Below, in pieces: positions 22,756 through 37,700 of a stretch of 64,000 bases of DNA. The DNA is from Hymenolepis diminuta (taxonomy: Eukaryota > Platyhelminthes > Cestoda > Cyclophyllidea > Hymenolepididae). The stretch is taken from NCBI GenBank assembly GCA_900708905.1, contig CAADRB010000018.1, positions 1,249,668 to 1,313,667 of the forward strand. The letters run 5' to 3'. The position numbers and the translations under genes are program-made. The notes beneath the pieces are model-generated. The model searched no databases and was not told the DNA's origin. It worked only from the letters and a program-made list of their open reading frames with translations. Every line of letters starts with the position of its first letter. Within the stretch, counting starts at the first letter, position 1.

Positions 22756-25700
22756 GTAATCTAACGAATAAATACAAAGAAATGTTAGGCAAGGAACTTT
22801 TATTTACGTCAAAAACCAGCTTGCTTTATTGTTATCGGAAAGCCCTCCACAGGCAAAACATCCCTTGCGAAAAAACTTGTCAAGGAAATGCGGTGCCAAT
22901 ATATCCATGGTTGGTTAAAACATAAAGTGCTAATTTAAAAAATAGCGACACATATTGTTGAAAAGAATATGAATGAAAATACATCTACTGGGAAATATTT
23001 CAAGGAGGAGCTCCTTTCCGGTAATAATCTCTCCATCCAGGCCCTTGTTACGCTTTTGAAAGAGGCCACGTCTCTCCCTGAATGCCATCACTATGGATAT
23101 GTTATGGACGGATTTCCAAGTTACTTAGCTTTTGAGGAGCAGTTACACTTAGTTGAAAATATATCAATGAAACCTGATTATGTTATTTATATTGAGGTAA
23201 ATTTGTGAAAAGTTAATAAAAGAATTTAAAATTCCCTTTAATCATTTTCACCCACCACGTATATTTTATGTGCAACCCATTTCTATATCCCACTATACAA
23301 TTATAAATTGAAACTGTGGGTTGAACATGGAAATTTTGAACCAGAATGTTATTGGAATTGGTAGAAACTGAATTTAAAATCAATTTTCTATCTTGTAATT
23401 AATAACTGCTTGTTAGCTTTATTGACAAATGTCTTGATCAATCACAATTATGTTCGGAAAAGGAACTATTTTAAATATCGCTTTACTTGTAGAAATATAT
23501 TTCGTCACAATAGTTAGAATTTTGTCTTTTAAAAAGATAAGATATCAGCATCAATATAGAGTTTGAATGTGAAGTCGATCACCATTTTTAACAAAAGTTA
23601 AATAAAATATTAAGTTTTTTTATAAAGCGGAACGTGAGAAAATTATATTACATATTTTTCATTTAAAACACTAATTTTACATACGAATTCGCATGAGGTA
23701 ATTAACACTTCTAGTATATGAATTTGAATATTTTTATTGAATAACTAATTTTCAGCCTTCAAGTTATGCTGATAAATTAATATTTGTAGTGGGGCACTTT
23801 TCAACCGCCCTGTATTCTATTCTTAGTTTTGATGTAACTAGGTTCCAGACGAAGATTTGAAAAAAAGACTTGAGTCCCAACGTATTGACCCAGTTGATGG
23901 GACCGTTTACAACTTTCTTAATTTCGATGATCCGCCAGGGCCCTTCCTAAAATCAGCCGCACCTAAATCCAGCAAAAAGCAGAGAAAAGATGACGATATT
24001 TTGAGTTTGGAGGCTGAAAAAGAAGAACATCTCAAGGGAAATAAACTTACACCTTGGCACCCTGAGTTTCCGCGATTGACAAAGGAAGTTATTGGCAGGT
24101 TGCTGATCAGACCGGAGGATACCAAACGAGAGCTGGATAAAGTATTTCAACTCAATGAGGATGTCGTGCAAAAGTCACTGGATGAATTTTTTAAGCACTT
24201 TCCGAAGTCGCACATCATAAGAATTGATGGAAACTGTCCACCGAGTCAAATGTTTTATGTATGTGAGCTACCATTAATTTGAGGCCTTATAGGCCTTCTG
24301 GTTTAAAACAATCTGATTCGTTTTTATTTAATAGTGACACTGAAGTGAATATAGGTAGGTAAATTCACTGAGCTAAATAGTAACGAAGCCAATGGCTATT
24401 TGTCTTTAGAGAAAGGTATCCTTCTTTACAACAATAAGCGTAGTTTCATATTTATTCACGGAATTTTTCGATCATTCAGAAACAAGTCGATTTTAATTTC
24501 ACGGGTTTTGTTGTTACAGAGATCATAATCGATTTGATATAATAAATATAATTGCAATCACTACGTAAAACTCCCGAAAGAAACATGCAAGTTTCATTTA
24601 TTCCATTCGTATTCACTCGCATTAAAATGTTTGGCTTCTATAAATCTGCATTAAACCTTCCTGTGTAATGATTTCCAAACTGCCTGTCCACAATTTCAAA
24701 TAATCACATTTCTGAGCTGGCTCTAGTGTTATTTTTGACAATTTATGTGAATTAAATTGTCTTTGATACAAGCACACAATTATATCATTGAATCGGCAGT
24801 ATAATAAATATAGTCACTTGTCATACATAATATACCTATTAGTATTTTGGCATGCTGATGGACTCAATCATGAATCATTACCCCATAAATGTAAAAGTCA
24901 CGATATAGAATTTATTTAACATTTAACATTTATTTAACTTTCCTTCAATACTTTTCGGTCACTATGGTTAAACACAGCTAGCATCCAATTAGACAAGTGT
25001 AGTCAATGCCAGTGGTTTCAGCGAATATCTATAACCCATATAATTTCCCAAATTTGCATATTTTTATTCGAATATTCCTTTCACTAACAGAACCTGATGG
25101 TCAAAGTCCGAGCTCTTCCCGTGAGTCCCGCTATTCCTCCAGTTCCACTTTCCTTGAAAAGAGCAGGTGAAGATGATGAAGAATACGAAGAGGAAGATGA
25201 AGAAAATATCAATGAGGAGATTGAGAAACTTCTTGACGACAACGAATCAGGTGGAGTTGAGAATATTAATGAAGATGAAAATATTGACTGGGATGAGGCC
25301 ATTGTCTCACTTTCGGTCACTAAGATGCCTACAGAGCATTCGCGTTGGCACTTAAGTGAATGGCAAAACTTTTGTCCAGTTCAACTCTATAACGGAATTT
25401 TAGAGCATGGTAAAGTGCAGTTTGCTTGTGGGTGAGTTTCATTTCTACTTAATCTTATATAGTAGAATGATTATAACGAATTATTTTTCAGGTTTCTCGG
25501 TTTTCTGTACTTCCTCTCCTCTCGCGATGCAATGGATAAATTCATCCGCAATCCTCGACCTTATTTAAATTACTATGGTCAATTTCAACCAAAATCAACC
25601 ATCAGAATTGCTATCTTGGGATTTCGGGAGTCAGGAGCAGCTTCACTGTGTCAACTCATTTCAGAGAAATGTGATGCTAAACTGATAAGCTTATCGAAGA

Positions 25701-28700
25701 TTCTTGAGGTTGAAATTGAAGCAAGAGAGAAGGAGACTCTGGAGAAAATTAAGAATGCAGTCAAAAAAGACCTCATCGATAAATTAAATAAACAAAGGAA
25801 AAGGGAACTCGATGAGATTGTTACAAGTAAGTGAACCAAATTCAAGACTTAAGGACTAATTTCAAATGAAGCATTAGATTTATCGGTACATATGTGGTAA
25901 TTTAAACAAAGGCACCTTAAGTAACCTATCCTTGATTTATTGAAAACTTGACGGGACAAAAGCATCGTTGCATATTTTTATTTGGCTGAATAATTGAATC
26001 CATAAAACCAGATTATATTTTTAGATCGTAGGTAAATAAGAGTCCTTATCCTCAGACAGACTCGAATATTTGACTCCTAAGTTCATAAGTAAATACATAT
26101 TCTCTAATTACGGTAAATTTCTTATCAAAAGTGGGCAGAGCACATTAATCTGCAGATTGGAGTGAGAGGGTGGGTTCACCCATCTCGGAATATCTACCAT
26201 TTCAGTAACTTAAGAGTGGTGAGTTGATACAAACTAAGGCATGCTGATTTGCTATAGTTATTATCAGTGAAAAGTAAACAGACGAACTTATAAATAACTA
26301 GTTGCATCATTTTTCACTGTTACCATTTTCTGCTGTTAATTATAATTTATTACAACCAGAACATGAAGTTTTGGCCCGAATTATTAATCCACATCATCGT
26401 TTGCCATTATTAAACCCGGAATTTCAGGAGACCTAACTATCACGTCTAAATGATTACTTTAAATCTATCCTTCATGAGTTTATTAGATCATTTAATATGA
26501 ATATTCCTCTGGATTTATCTTGAGAATTTCGTATGGTATGGCCGATATTAATAAGCAGTCCATTTCACAAAAGCCTGCCTATTAAGACTGAAGTTAGAAA
26601 AAATATGTTTAAGTGAAAATATCAGTAGATGAATTATAAGAAACTCCTTGCTTTCCTTAAAATGCTATTCAGAATTTATTTTTTCTCTTTTGTTTTTTAA
26701 ACGTGCCAGCAATGGCTACTTCAAACAGTTATATCTTTTCAATTAACTGTTAACGCTTGATTTGTATTAAAGATAATATTGTCGACAACGCCATAGCAGA
26801 AATTATGGAAGATACAATAAACAAAGTAGCAACTGAGAGTTTAGAAGAAATTGTTCATAACGCAATTGAACATAGTGAAGGTAATTAAACATTCAAATAA
26901 ATGTGTATATATCTGTACATTTATTCAAATATTCTTCGTTTTATTGTTATTACTATTGAATAAAATTCAAGTTACTTTAGTGAATATTTTATAAAATTGT
27001 GTTTTGCTTATATTTCTCCTCTAAGATGAAGTTTTACAACTAAACTTTATCTACCGAGGAAATCATATCTTTTCCGTTGTAATGAAATCTACGTAAATGC
27101 AGATTAATTGACTGATTAATTTTAACAGAACTACGCTATAGTTATTACAATATTTCCATCATAATGAATCGAAAATTATTTGATTAGGCTTCCTAACAGG
27201 AATAAATTAAATTAAAGGAACAAACCTGATGAAATAAAATATTAAAAAATATAGTGGTTGATGAAAATGCTGAGGAGGCTGAACCATATTGCTGGCAGTA
27301 ATTAACCATGAAATTAATAACACTGCTTTCTCATCTACCATCATCGCCTTCATATTAATTTCGGTAGCGAAATTAATGCAGTTTATTCGAATAAAGTTGG
27401 CACTTCTAATATTTATGACATATAACCTAGTCAAAAGGATTTGTAATATTTTCAAAATTGAAAATTTGGAGGATTACTTTTTCCAAGAGTAAGCTCATAA
27501 AGTTGCGGATACATTAAACTCTAATCAGTCGTCTGGATTAATTTAGCACAAATTTGTGGTGCAATTAAATGTCCGTTTAAAATAAATAAACAAATAGGTA
27601 GATATAATTTTGACAAAACATACATTTAAGAACCCATTTTGATTTTAGCGAGCGAAGGATCAGGGGTGGAAGGAGGTAAAGTCGAATCATTTTTCTCTTT
27701 TACCCAATTTAAAAATTACTTTAATTAAATTTCTCCGTTTTATTTTAGATGAGGGCTCTGTGAAAGACGCCAAGTTTAATTCAATTCTTCGTCACTACAA
27801 GCTAGGTCCGTTTAATTTAAATGACGGGTGTTAATCCGAAACCATTTTAATGAAATGAATTTTAGGCAGTTAAATAGTTTTGAATAAGAGCTCTCTATTT
27901 TCAGTTTATGAAATTTTAAATCATTCAAGAGCTATTTTGTATTTTGGATAACAAATCTAATCTAAGTGAAATACTGATAAATGTAGATATTTCTGTAAGT
28001 GACATTTTGCAATAGGAGGGTTGTCTTATATGCTAAAAGATAATTACAACCGTAGTTAACTTTAAAAAAGATAATTCAATAATTAGATGAATAAGTCGGT
28101 TGAATAATGCTGTGTTAATGGGTAAAATATAATATAGAGCATTAAATGTGCCGGTGGCGCGGTGATTGACGTTCCCGTATGATAGTTAGAGATCACTGGT
28201 TTGATGCCCATCAGAGCGTACTCAATCAGCGAAAGAGCCATATCCACTTTTTATATTAAGGAGTGGTAGAATTTGAGTTTCTAACCAGGGAGGTTTAGTG
28301 ATTTATTATCCCTATGCCCTAGTTAAATTCTGCAAAATATCTTTCTAACTGGGCCTGAGGGTTATTAATAAAATCGTGTAAAAAAAATAAGCAGATTTAT
28401 AAATCATAGGACAGTTCGCATACTGCAAGTTCCCTACAGCATCATTGTTAAGATAATACGCAATTTTTAAAGTTTCAAACGTTTTACCTTGCATAGTTAT
28501 TTACAATTACATTATTCGATGTTAAATTTACTTTTTATTGCTTGAAAAAGTCTTATCGCTTCTCCATTATAAGCCTACTTACGAGTGAACAAGTAATTGA
28601 AGTAGACTCTTGTTGATATTCATTGCTTATCACAATAGGTATAAAATACTGAACTTGTTAGAGCTCTCATTTAGAAAATTTTATTATTTTGAGTATATTC

Positions 28701-31700
28701 ACGTGGTTGTTTTATTTCAGTTTGGACTCCATTTTTAACACCTCCACGAATCGAAGCTTTCATTCCCGACCGTAAATAAGTGTTATGTTTTGTTATATTC
28801 GTTTTAACATCTGCCTATTTCTTTACGGGTAGTTCCACATGATATTCCTTGATTTTAATCCATGAAAAGTACAGAAATAAGTAAGTTTATTTAAGTTTAA
28901 GATAGCAGTAGGCATAATATAACATTCATAATTAAATATTACTATATTACCAATGGAATCTTAATTCTCAGGTTATTTTATAATATGTTAATAAATGTTA
29001 ATAATTGAATAGTATAAACATTAATTTATAACGATGAGGATAAAAAAATTTCACAAACAGTTTCATAAGGAGCAGTTATTCAGATATAACCTCACTATTC
29101 TTGGCATCTTTCATTTTGGGTGGTAGTCAAACAGACTTTCCAATGATTTAATTTAATTCATATCATACCCTGTAAACATGAGAATATATTACTTATTTTC
29201 ATTTCCCTGTATAAATTTAATTAAATTATTTGATATCAATTAATGAAGGAAAGACTCCATTAAATATATCTTTTGATAAAAGCAGGAGTCTAAAAGAATT
29301 TGCAACAAATTTTACATTGTTTCATTTGTTTTTTTCGTCAATTTGATTTGTTTCCTTTTAACATTCAACAACGCATGCTGCTTCAAGTAAACTAACGGCT
29401 TTTAATTGTGTCCAGGTCTGAAGGAACCCATAACTGAACAACATCCGCAAGTTGTTGAAGCAGTAGACAGAGCCTTAAAATTCGCTCGCGCCCAACCATG
29501 TTATCTTGATCCCAATCGATATGTGGATACACTCACTACCGAATTGGAGCGACTTGAAAACGAGAACCAAAATATCGCACCCGAGAAAAGAAAGTAAGTT
29601 TGATATAATGTAATATTACTTTGTCACTGGCTCTAATAAACTGAATTACCTTATTACAGAATCAGATGGACCTTGAATAATTGAGATAACATAGTTCTCA
29701 CTTATGCTTGTTGTAGGCTAGAAAGAGGTTTCATTTAGGGAGCTTTAAAAGTACAATTTTTGAGGTGGATTGCTTACTATTTGTATTAAATTTATGATAT
29801 TTTCTACTGTCATCTTTCACTTTGTTCTTTTGGTATTAAAATCATAGGCATTTAACCATATTCATAACCACTGCTATATTTCGATGTTGAAATAGTAACC
29901 TTTTTACTAGTTTAGTATAATAAATAAAAAACAAATTATTAGTAGATAATCACATACAAAATGATATTAAATGTTTTAATTCATAATTATCATATGTTTT
30001 ACTCAAATCACAAAAAAAGTCTCTTCTACTTTCCTATATTATATTTTCTTGTTGGCATCAAAAACATACAAACTGCAATTGAAATTTATTGAGTTATCTA
30101 TCGCTCGAGATTGGCTTCTGGATCTGAAACAATTTGCTCCTGTAAATTAATGACCCGGACACTGAGTCGCTCGAATTTATAATGAACCTTAACTTATGTG
30201 TTCTTCTGGTTTCGTAGTAACTCTAAACCACATATAATTTTTAAACGGAAAATTTTGCTGAAAGAAGACCGTTCCAGGGGAGGCGAATTTTCATGTCAGC
30301 TTTTCCTTTTAAACTAAGACCTTTTGACATTGTCACTCGGTGAACTTTCGTCTATTGTAACAACCCATACCGTTTGCTCTTTGTATGCATTTATGCTGCT
30401 CACTTAAGCGTAGCAATCCCAAGGCCTTTATTATTAAACTGGAGATAAAATAATTTTTAGTCTAAAGTTATTGCCAACTTTGAAATAAATACGGTTCTGA
30501 ACATATTTTCCTAAAATTCTCCAATTTTTCCACGTCAATTGGGAGGTCTTTCACCTCTCTTGATTAAGAGTTTAAATTAAATATAGATATCGGAAATAAG
30601 AATGGCGCCTTTCATAACTCAAAAAATGTGCTGATAACTGAAGGCAAAATGATCGGATATATGGAAGTGGATATTATATTGCTTCTACCATAATAATAGC
30701 CTTATTCTCAAGAAGCAATTTAATTTTATTTTCACCTGTTAACAAATGAATATTACCTGATAGATGAGGCCCATAGTTAAATAAATCTAATCTATTCAAA
30801 CAGACCATTAAGCTGGGTGATAGAAGGCCTTCCTCCCCTGAAAGAGGTTTGGGAGTTGCTCAAAGAACGCTCCAAAGAGATTTACAAACAAGTTAACTTA
30901 ATCCGACATACTCACGAATCTCTTCACAAAATCCAACACCTTCTCCAACGAGTGAAAAAGTATTCAGCAACCACTAATGCAGAGGAAGCCGAAGAGGAAG
31001 AGGAAATTGAAATGAACCAAGAAGAAGAAGACGAGGTTCAAAACGGTCTACGACAAACAGAAGAACCGTCCAACCCCTGGGCTGACCCTCATTTGATAAA
31101 GGCTCAAGAAATATATGAGAGAGCTGCTGCCCAAAATATTTCACCTGATCCTATGCCAACACACGTCTTTAAACTGAACGATGACCTTGCCGATCACGCA
31201 TTGATGATCCATCGGCTTTACAAAATTGGATATGGACCTTTTGAAGGTTAATAACTTTAAATTGATCTGTTCGAGGTAGATTGCTTGATAAATTCAAAAT
31301 CTTGTTTGTGGTGTAGGCTTAGAACCTCTACCTAGCGAGGAAGAGTATGATGTTTCAGCTGTAGAACCTATGGTGTATACGAAATCTTCAAAAACGGACC
31401 CTAGCCGAACTGACGTTTCAGAGGAAGATGATGCCAGGACTGAGCCTCCCGAAGATCCCCCAATCTCTTCTCAAACCTTTTACCCAATGCCTCAACCAGG
31501 ACCTGAGTTAGATTGTGTTAGAGAACAGCTTGTCCGGTATGATACCAAATGGGAGACTGTGAAGGAAAATCTCTCAACCTCAAATACTGCTTATGGACTT
31601 TCAGTGAACACAGTGGATTTGGGCATTAGTAAAGACCAGTCTATTGAGGATCTTCTTGTAAAGGTTGAAGAAGAATTTAAAAGTAAGAAGAATGGATATA

Positions 31701-34700
31701 CTTTATTTATTCTGTTCCATTTATCTTAAGGATCAGTTTTACCTGGCCCCAAAAAAATGAGTGTAATGAGAAATGCAAAGACTTCAAATTGACATTGGAA
31801 TAACTGAGTAAATTTGGAAATTTCGAAGTTAAAAATAAACAATTTTTCTGGGGTGTTTCTATACCCTTAAAATATTTAAGGCTATTAAGTTTGGCTGAAT
31901 ATCATTTTATAACGAAATCAACAACACTGCGTAATGGGTTTCACGAACTAAGCCCTACATTTCGTTGTATTTTTACCATCACACATTTTACAAATTGTTT
32001 ACAGTTTGCTAGGTAGCAGAAGAAACCCCATCTTGAAGTGCTCTGTCCCAATTCTTGTGGCTATACAGCCATGTATTTTATTATTTTTCATCTATTTAAT
32101 CAAATAAAAACCAGAAAGTCAAATCACCATTTATTTGGTTGAAACAACTAACAGTGATAAAAGGAAGAAATTAAAATAATTAGTCAAAATTAATTTAGCA
32201 TACTACATAAAGAAGCAACGGGTTAACATAAAATCTTAAATAAGTACTATCATAGGAAAGTTACTCAGATCTGAATTTATTTTCACTTGCGTTTCCATTT
32301 CGTTACTGTTGCAATTTTAGCATTCTACGGAAATAAACTCGTTTTTATAAATATTTTCAAACCAAATATCCAGGGACAATCGAACTTAAGTTTTTGGAAC
32401 ATACAATTATTAATAACGGGGATGTCTAAAAGCAAATTACTATCGGCCCAAAAGTACTCAAATACTTTGTTCGAAATACTAATTATGTCTAATCATTTTA
32501 TCCAAATTTCTATAAATATTCTATGGTATTATCTAAAAGATATCGGGTACATAATCTGAGTTCTAAAGTTATGATAAGCACAAAAGATTCAAGAAGAGAG
32601 ATATCTCATCAATTCTTGAGGTCATATAAGTATAATGGGCCATGCACGAGCTTCTGTTTCGACTTAAACTCATTTCTGGATACTTTGGAATTATATAAGA
32701 TGATACATGTTCAGTCACGTAAAAATGATGATATCTTTAAATTTTTCATAAATTTCATTAGCAGATTTAAATGAACTCTGTAAAATTGATTTGAACCATT
32801 ATCTCTTGGTCTACTATTAAATCAGAGATGCATTATATTTTTCTAGGACTGAAAATACAAGGATAAGAAAATAAACAAATGCAAATTCTATATTCTCACG
32901 CTTATTCAAGCGTATACTAACATCTGTACACCATAATTTATATGTTGCAATGCTTGATAATAAAAATAGGTCTTTAACATTGAGAAAACACTGGAATACT
33001 GAAATCATCCAAATTTTTCGGCGAAGAGAAAGCATTAAGGAAACCAAAAGTCATTGTTTTTACAGCTGCTTGGTTGCTCTTGTAAAGATAAATTATACTC
33101 AGACCTCAAGAAGAACAAGGATGAAAATTTTTTAAATTTTGCTTTTTTACAAAATAAATATGATGTAAATGATTAGGTGCCTAGTTAGCCAGTAATTGCC
33201 GCGACGGCTTCTCCACGGCTGACATTACATATCGAGGCGCGAGAGTGGGTACCCAAATATCAATATTATAGGGCACAGAGGATAAAGCTTGCAAATTACT
33301 TTCAAGTGCACGGAAAATATTCGATTAGGCTTTCTTACGCTTTCGCCTTTTATTCTGGGATTTGCTATACCGATTTGCATAGCGTGAAGTTAACACGGGT
33401 TGAGATCGAGGACTCGGTAATCGCCAGCATCTGCAATTCCATTTTATTCCCCATTCTTGGGATGTCCGTTCCATTTTCAGTGGCGCCGATTTAAGTTAAC
33501 CTTCTTTCTGCCGATTGTTTAAGATAGTAGATTGACTCTTTCTCAGTTGCATGCATTTTGAGCTCGACAATCTTTTTGGAATTGTTTTGAGTAACAGCAC
33601 TTTTGGATGGGAATTGACGTTCTCTGTTTTATTGACTATATTTCTCCCTCCTTGTGGTTTTCGACCAATTTTGAAGAATTCCCCGTTTCTCTCACTATGT
33701 TCTGAAGAATTTTTCTGAAAAGACTTCGGAGATTTTGATTAAACCGCTTGCTGTTGTGAAGAACTTGTTTCAACATAATTATTTTAAAATAATGTTGATA
33801 AATACTGCTTTAATGAACAGAACTGAACGAAATGCCGTTCAATGGAAAACCAACTAGCAGGTGGAGGCTTAGAGGATGAATGAATGTGGTGTTTGGGATA
33901 ATTTAGATGTGTCACTGATTATGGCGGACTTATGTGCAATTGAATTTTTGACCTGTCTGTGGGTCATTTTGAGTCAAGACATTGTCCATCTTCAGGTTCT
34001 CAGTTTGTTGGCATCCGGTAACGACGTCTAAGAGTGAGATGTCTGGGTCTTTTTTTATTCTTTTTGAGAGGCGGAATCGAATATCTACGTCTTTTGATGG
34101 TGTTAGACCACACACGTACAAGACATTTAAATTCAATACTACAACTATTCTCTATGTTGGTTCTTTCTACTTCACTGTTAGGATGATTTGAGAAATTTCC
34201 TGTTTTCTTCTGATCTCTTGGGACTGTTTAGGCATCAAAATCATGCATTAAATAGTGGTGTCTATTCTATGAAGTATTTTGATAATAGGTCTGTTCGATT
34301 TTTGGGTAGGACTGAATTCGTAAATCTTTCCTCCTTGTACTGTGTACTCAGTTTGCACAGTAAAATTGATACTTTTTATCATTAGGGATGTTTTTCATCT
34401 CCTTTTGAATATTTCCTAATGTTTTTTGCACTACTTTGTAAAGATGCAACTATTTTCAGTGACCTGGTGGAAATTACTGATTTGTTGAGAAGGGATGTTC
34501 GCCATTGAGGAGTCGGAGATAAGGCTTGATTGGATAAAGCAGGCAATTTTTCCCTCAATATTTCTATTAGATTTTCTTAGGCTTATTCAAAATTTTTTGC
34601 TGTTGTTTATGGAGAAGTTGAAGCTGTTTAAATGTGATCGACGGATGTGCACTGGTGGGATTTACAGAGGATTCTTTGACTGCATTGAAAACAACATTGA

Positions 34701-37700
34701 GGACTGTTTATTGTTTTCCAGTTGTCCTCTATAAAACAGTGTACACTACTTAGACCTGGGTAAGAAGAATGAAGAAGACTTGCAGCACAAATGACGTTTT
34801 TAACATAATATATTATTTTATAGAATTGGATATGTGATAAATGATTTTCTTCCTCAATAATTTTAGGGATGCTTTCTTCACCGGTTCTTCTTTCCATATC
34901 CAAGATTGAGCGTGGGAATCCAGTAATCGATAATATATGGCAAGTGGGATGAAGGTTATTAATTTCTTTCGAGGGCGCGGGAACTTTCCGATTAGGTATC
35001 TTAACAGTTTAAATTCTGGGATCATCCTGCGAAACATGACTGGATCTGGTCTTTGGACGTCTTAATAAAGTATCTGAATCTGTTATTCAGTTAATGTTTA
35101 TTTGCTAGATATTCATTGACCGTAGTATTCAGAGTTGATTAAATGGGAGGTCATAACTGTTATCGTGCATCTATCCCTTTTCAGAGCCGTCAGTTGATAA
35201 CTGTTGAAATTATCTGAATTTACAACTAAATGACCATTTACTTCTAGAACTGTTCGCCTTCCAAGTATATGAATCTTCTCAGGAGCAGTTAGATGAAGAA
35301 TACGAAGCTGAAAAGGACGGATTTGCGGAGACCGGTTGCTTGGAAGAAAATCATGCTTACAAAGAATTTAGGAATGAGGGAACGGAAGAAGAATCTACTG
35401 AAGAAGAGGCTGAAGAAAATGAAGATGAAGAAGGCTTAGAGACTGCAGAGACTAGTGAGGACAAAGTAAGTGTAAATTTTCCAAAATACTAATAAATCAA
35501 ACTGAATTTAATATTTCATTGTTTTAGTCAAAGATCTAAAATAAAAATGGTTAAGCTTGCGGCATTGTAAATAATCTTAAATCACAAAATCTGTGGAATA
35601 TCATAATTTGGCAAATAGAGGTAGTTTATGAAGACATTATCGAGCAATTACCCTTGGAAATCAATGCTCCCAATTAGTTCAAAATCCATATGACTGGATA
35701 ATTGACTAAGAATTTTATGTTGACACTCATATAATTTAGTATTATGATCAAGATTGCTCAAAATATATTACTTTAAGCTTTTAATAAAGCATAAGTAATT
35801 TTTCTCTTCATCATACAAGCCTCCCTTTGGACCAGTTTGCAACAAGTAATAAGTCCTGGGTTAATCTACGTGAATGCCTAACTGACAAGCAGATGCACAG
35901 ACCGGTTGAAGAAAGCTACTCTAAATGCAATAATTTAAAAAGAAACACGAGACAGGATTCATATAGCATGAAATTTTAATTACAATTTGAATTTTGTTTA
36001 TAAATTCACTTACAGTTTATTAAGTGGTACTTCTCTGGGGTCTTTGCGTAGCTCTGGACATTTACTTTCTTAATGACTCATCAACACATTCGCGTTCAAA
36101 CAATTGGTTTTTTCAAACTTCAATAAATACGGACGACTAAACACGTATTTGAAAATTTAAACATCTAGAAATTCTTATAGTGGGTTGCTTTTAAATAGTC
36201 ATTATATATATATGCTCGCATTTGTGTGAGATCTTTAACCTGATATTCATCGTCACCTAAATACCACGACCACATCTATTGCCTCGCGTGGATAATACTT
36301 TCACTTTACTTATTTCTCCTACTCTTCATGAATAAAATATGTAAATAGGTTTTTCTTCGGCCTTCTGGGTACTGAGACAGGACTAAAGTAATCAAGCTGC
36401 TATATTTGTTTACGACCAGTCTTTTGACAGAATATGTGTGAAATTAGATGTTTACTTCAGTTAAATTTTGTGCAGGCAGTTTTCAAAAACAATCATGATT
36501 CGAAGTTTCCAACAGCCTATTTTCCTGTTATTCAAATCCAAATCAAAGTTTGTACTACCTAACCGCCATGCACTTCAAAATAATTAGTTAGAATAAATGC
36601 CTATACCACCTGAAATTAAATCGTATAAGATGTTTTTCAAATGCTACCTTTGGGATAAATTGACTAGAAAGATGTTATTTTATCGTGTATTTGCTTAAAC
36701 ACTTAGCTTATGTACACAGCCACTTACAAATCACAAAAAACTTTTAAAATTTACCTATCTCAGTTCTGCTGTGTTTTCAATAATCAGGAAACCGAAAGAG
36801 TCAAAATTACATATTGATATTACATTGACTTTTGTTATATTCTGTTTGATGCTTAAAGATTTCAAGAATACATAATTGAAGTAATAGATTTTTGGATACA
36901 TCTAGAGTCAAGTTAATAAAATTAGTAATAAATTAAGCACAGTCAAGATAATTCGGAGGTAATTATACTGAAGTAATTTAAAATTAATATTTGCTATTGT
37001 ATAAACTATCTGCCACTTTAGTTTTAGTAAGTAAAAAGAATCTTTTTTATTATCTTTTCTAGGAAAGCGAATTTTCTGAGGAAGAAGTAGAGGAGGAAGA
37101 TCCAAGTAGATCTTTAAATCGAAATCTTGGAGTCACAAACTTTTTTTGCCCGGTGGCTTTCCATGATCATAATGTTCTCAAACCTGGAGATCCTGACCTT
37201 GTTGCTACTTATAAAGATCGAGTTTACTACTTTGGCACTGAAGAAAGTATGTCCAAATTCATTGACCATCCGGAGGAATATGTTAGTGAGGAAAATGGGC
37301 CAACTTTTTTGAAGGTAAGATTACGTATTGATGCGAATTAGCACGCTATTTTTAAACGAACAGACGAGCAATATGTTTTACTACAATGAATTTATAGCCA
37401 ATTCGGTATAATCCAGAAAGCTTAATGTATAACGCTATGGTACGTATAAGCCATAAAAGCAATGGCGAAAGCGGCTTGGATGTCATAAAATCGAGTAAAT
37501 AATGGTGAATGATACTTATTTCGGTTTCAAGCTATATATCATTATTTACCTGTTTAACAATGGCATTATTATTGTTCTTTAGAAATACCTATTTTTACTT
37601 ATACATACTAAGAGGTTTTATAGTTATTTTATTGAATATTGATGCATTTCAGTAATGTGTAGTTATAATATTTGGAAAAGCTAGATTTACAAATTAATTC

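Noticed and set aside
25084..25355. Open frames opposite and alongside AK9 exon 5
   Set aside because: Shadows of the acidic GAA/GAT-rich coding sequence; the AK9 frame is fixed by the neighbouring CPV module.
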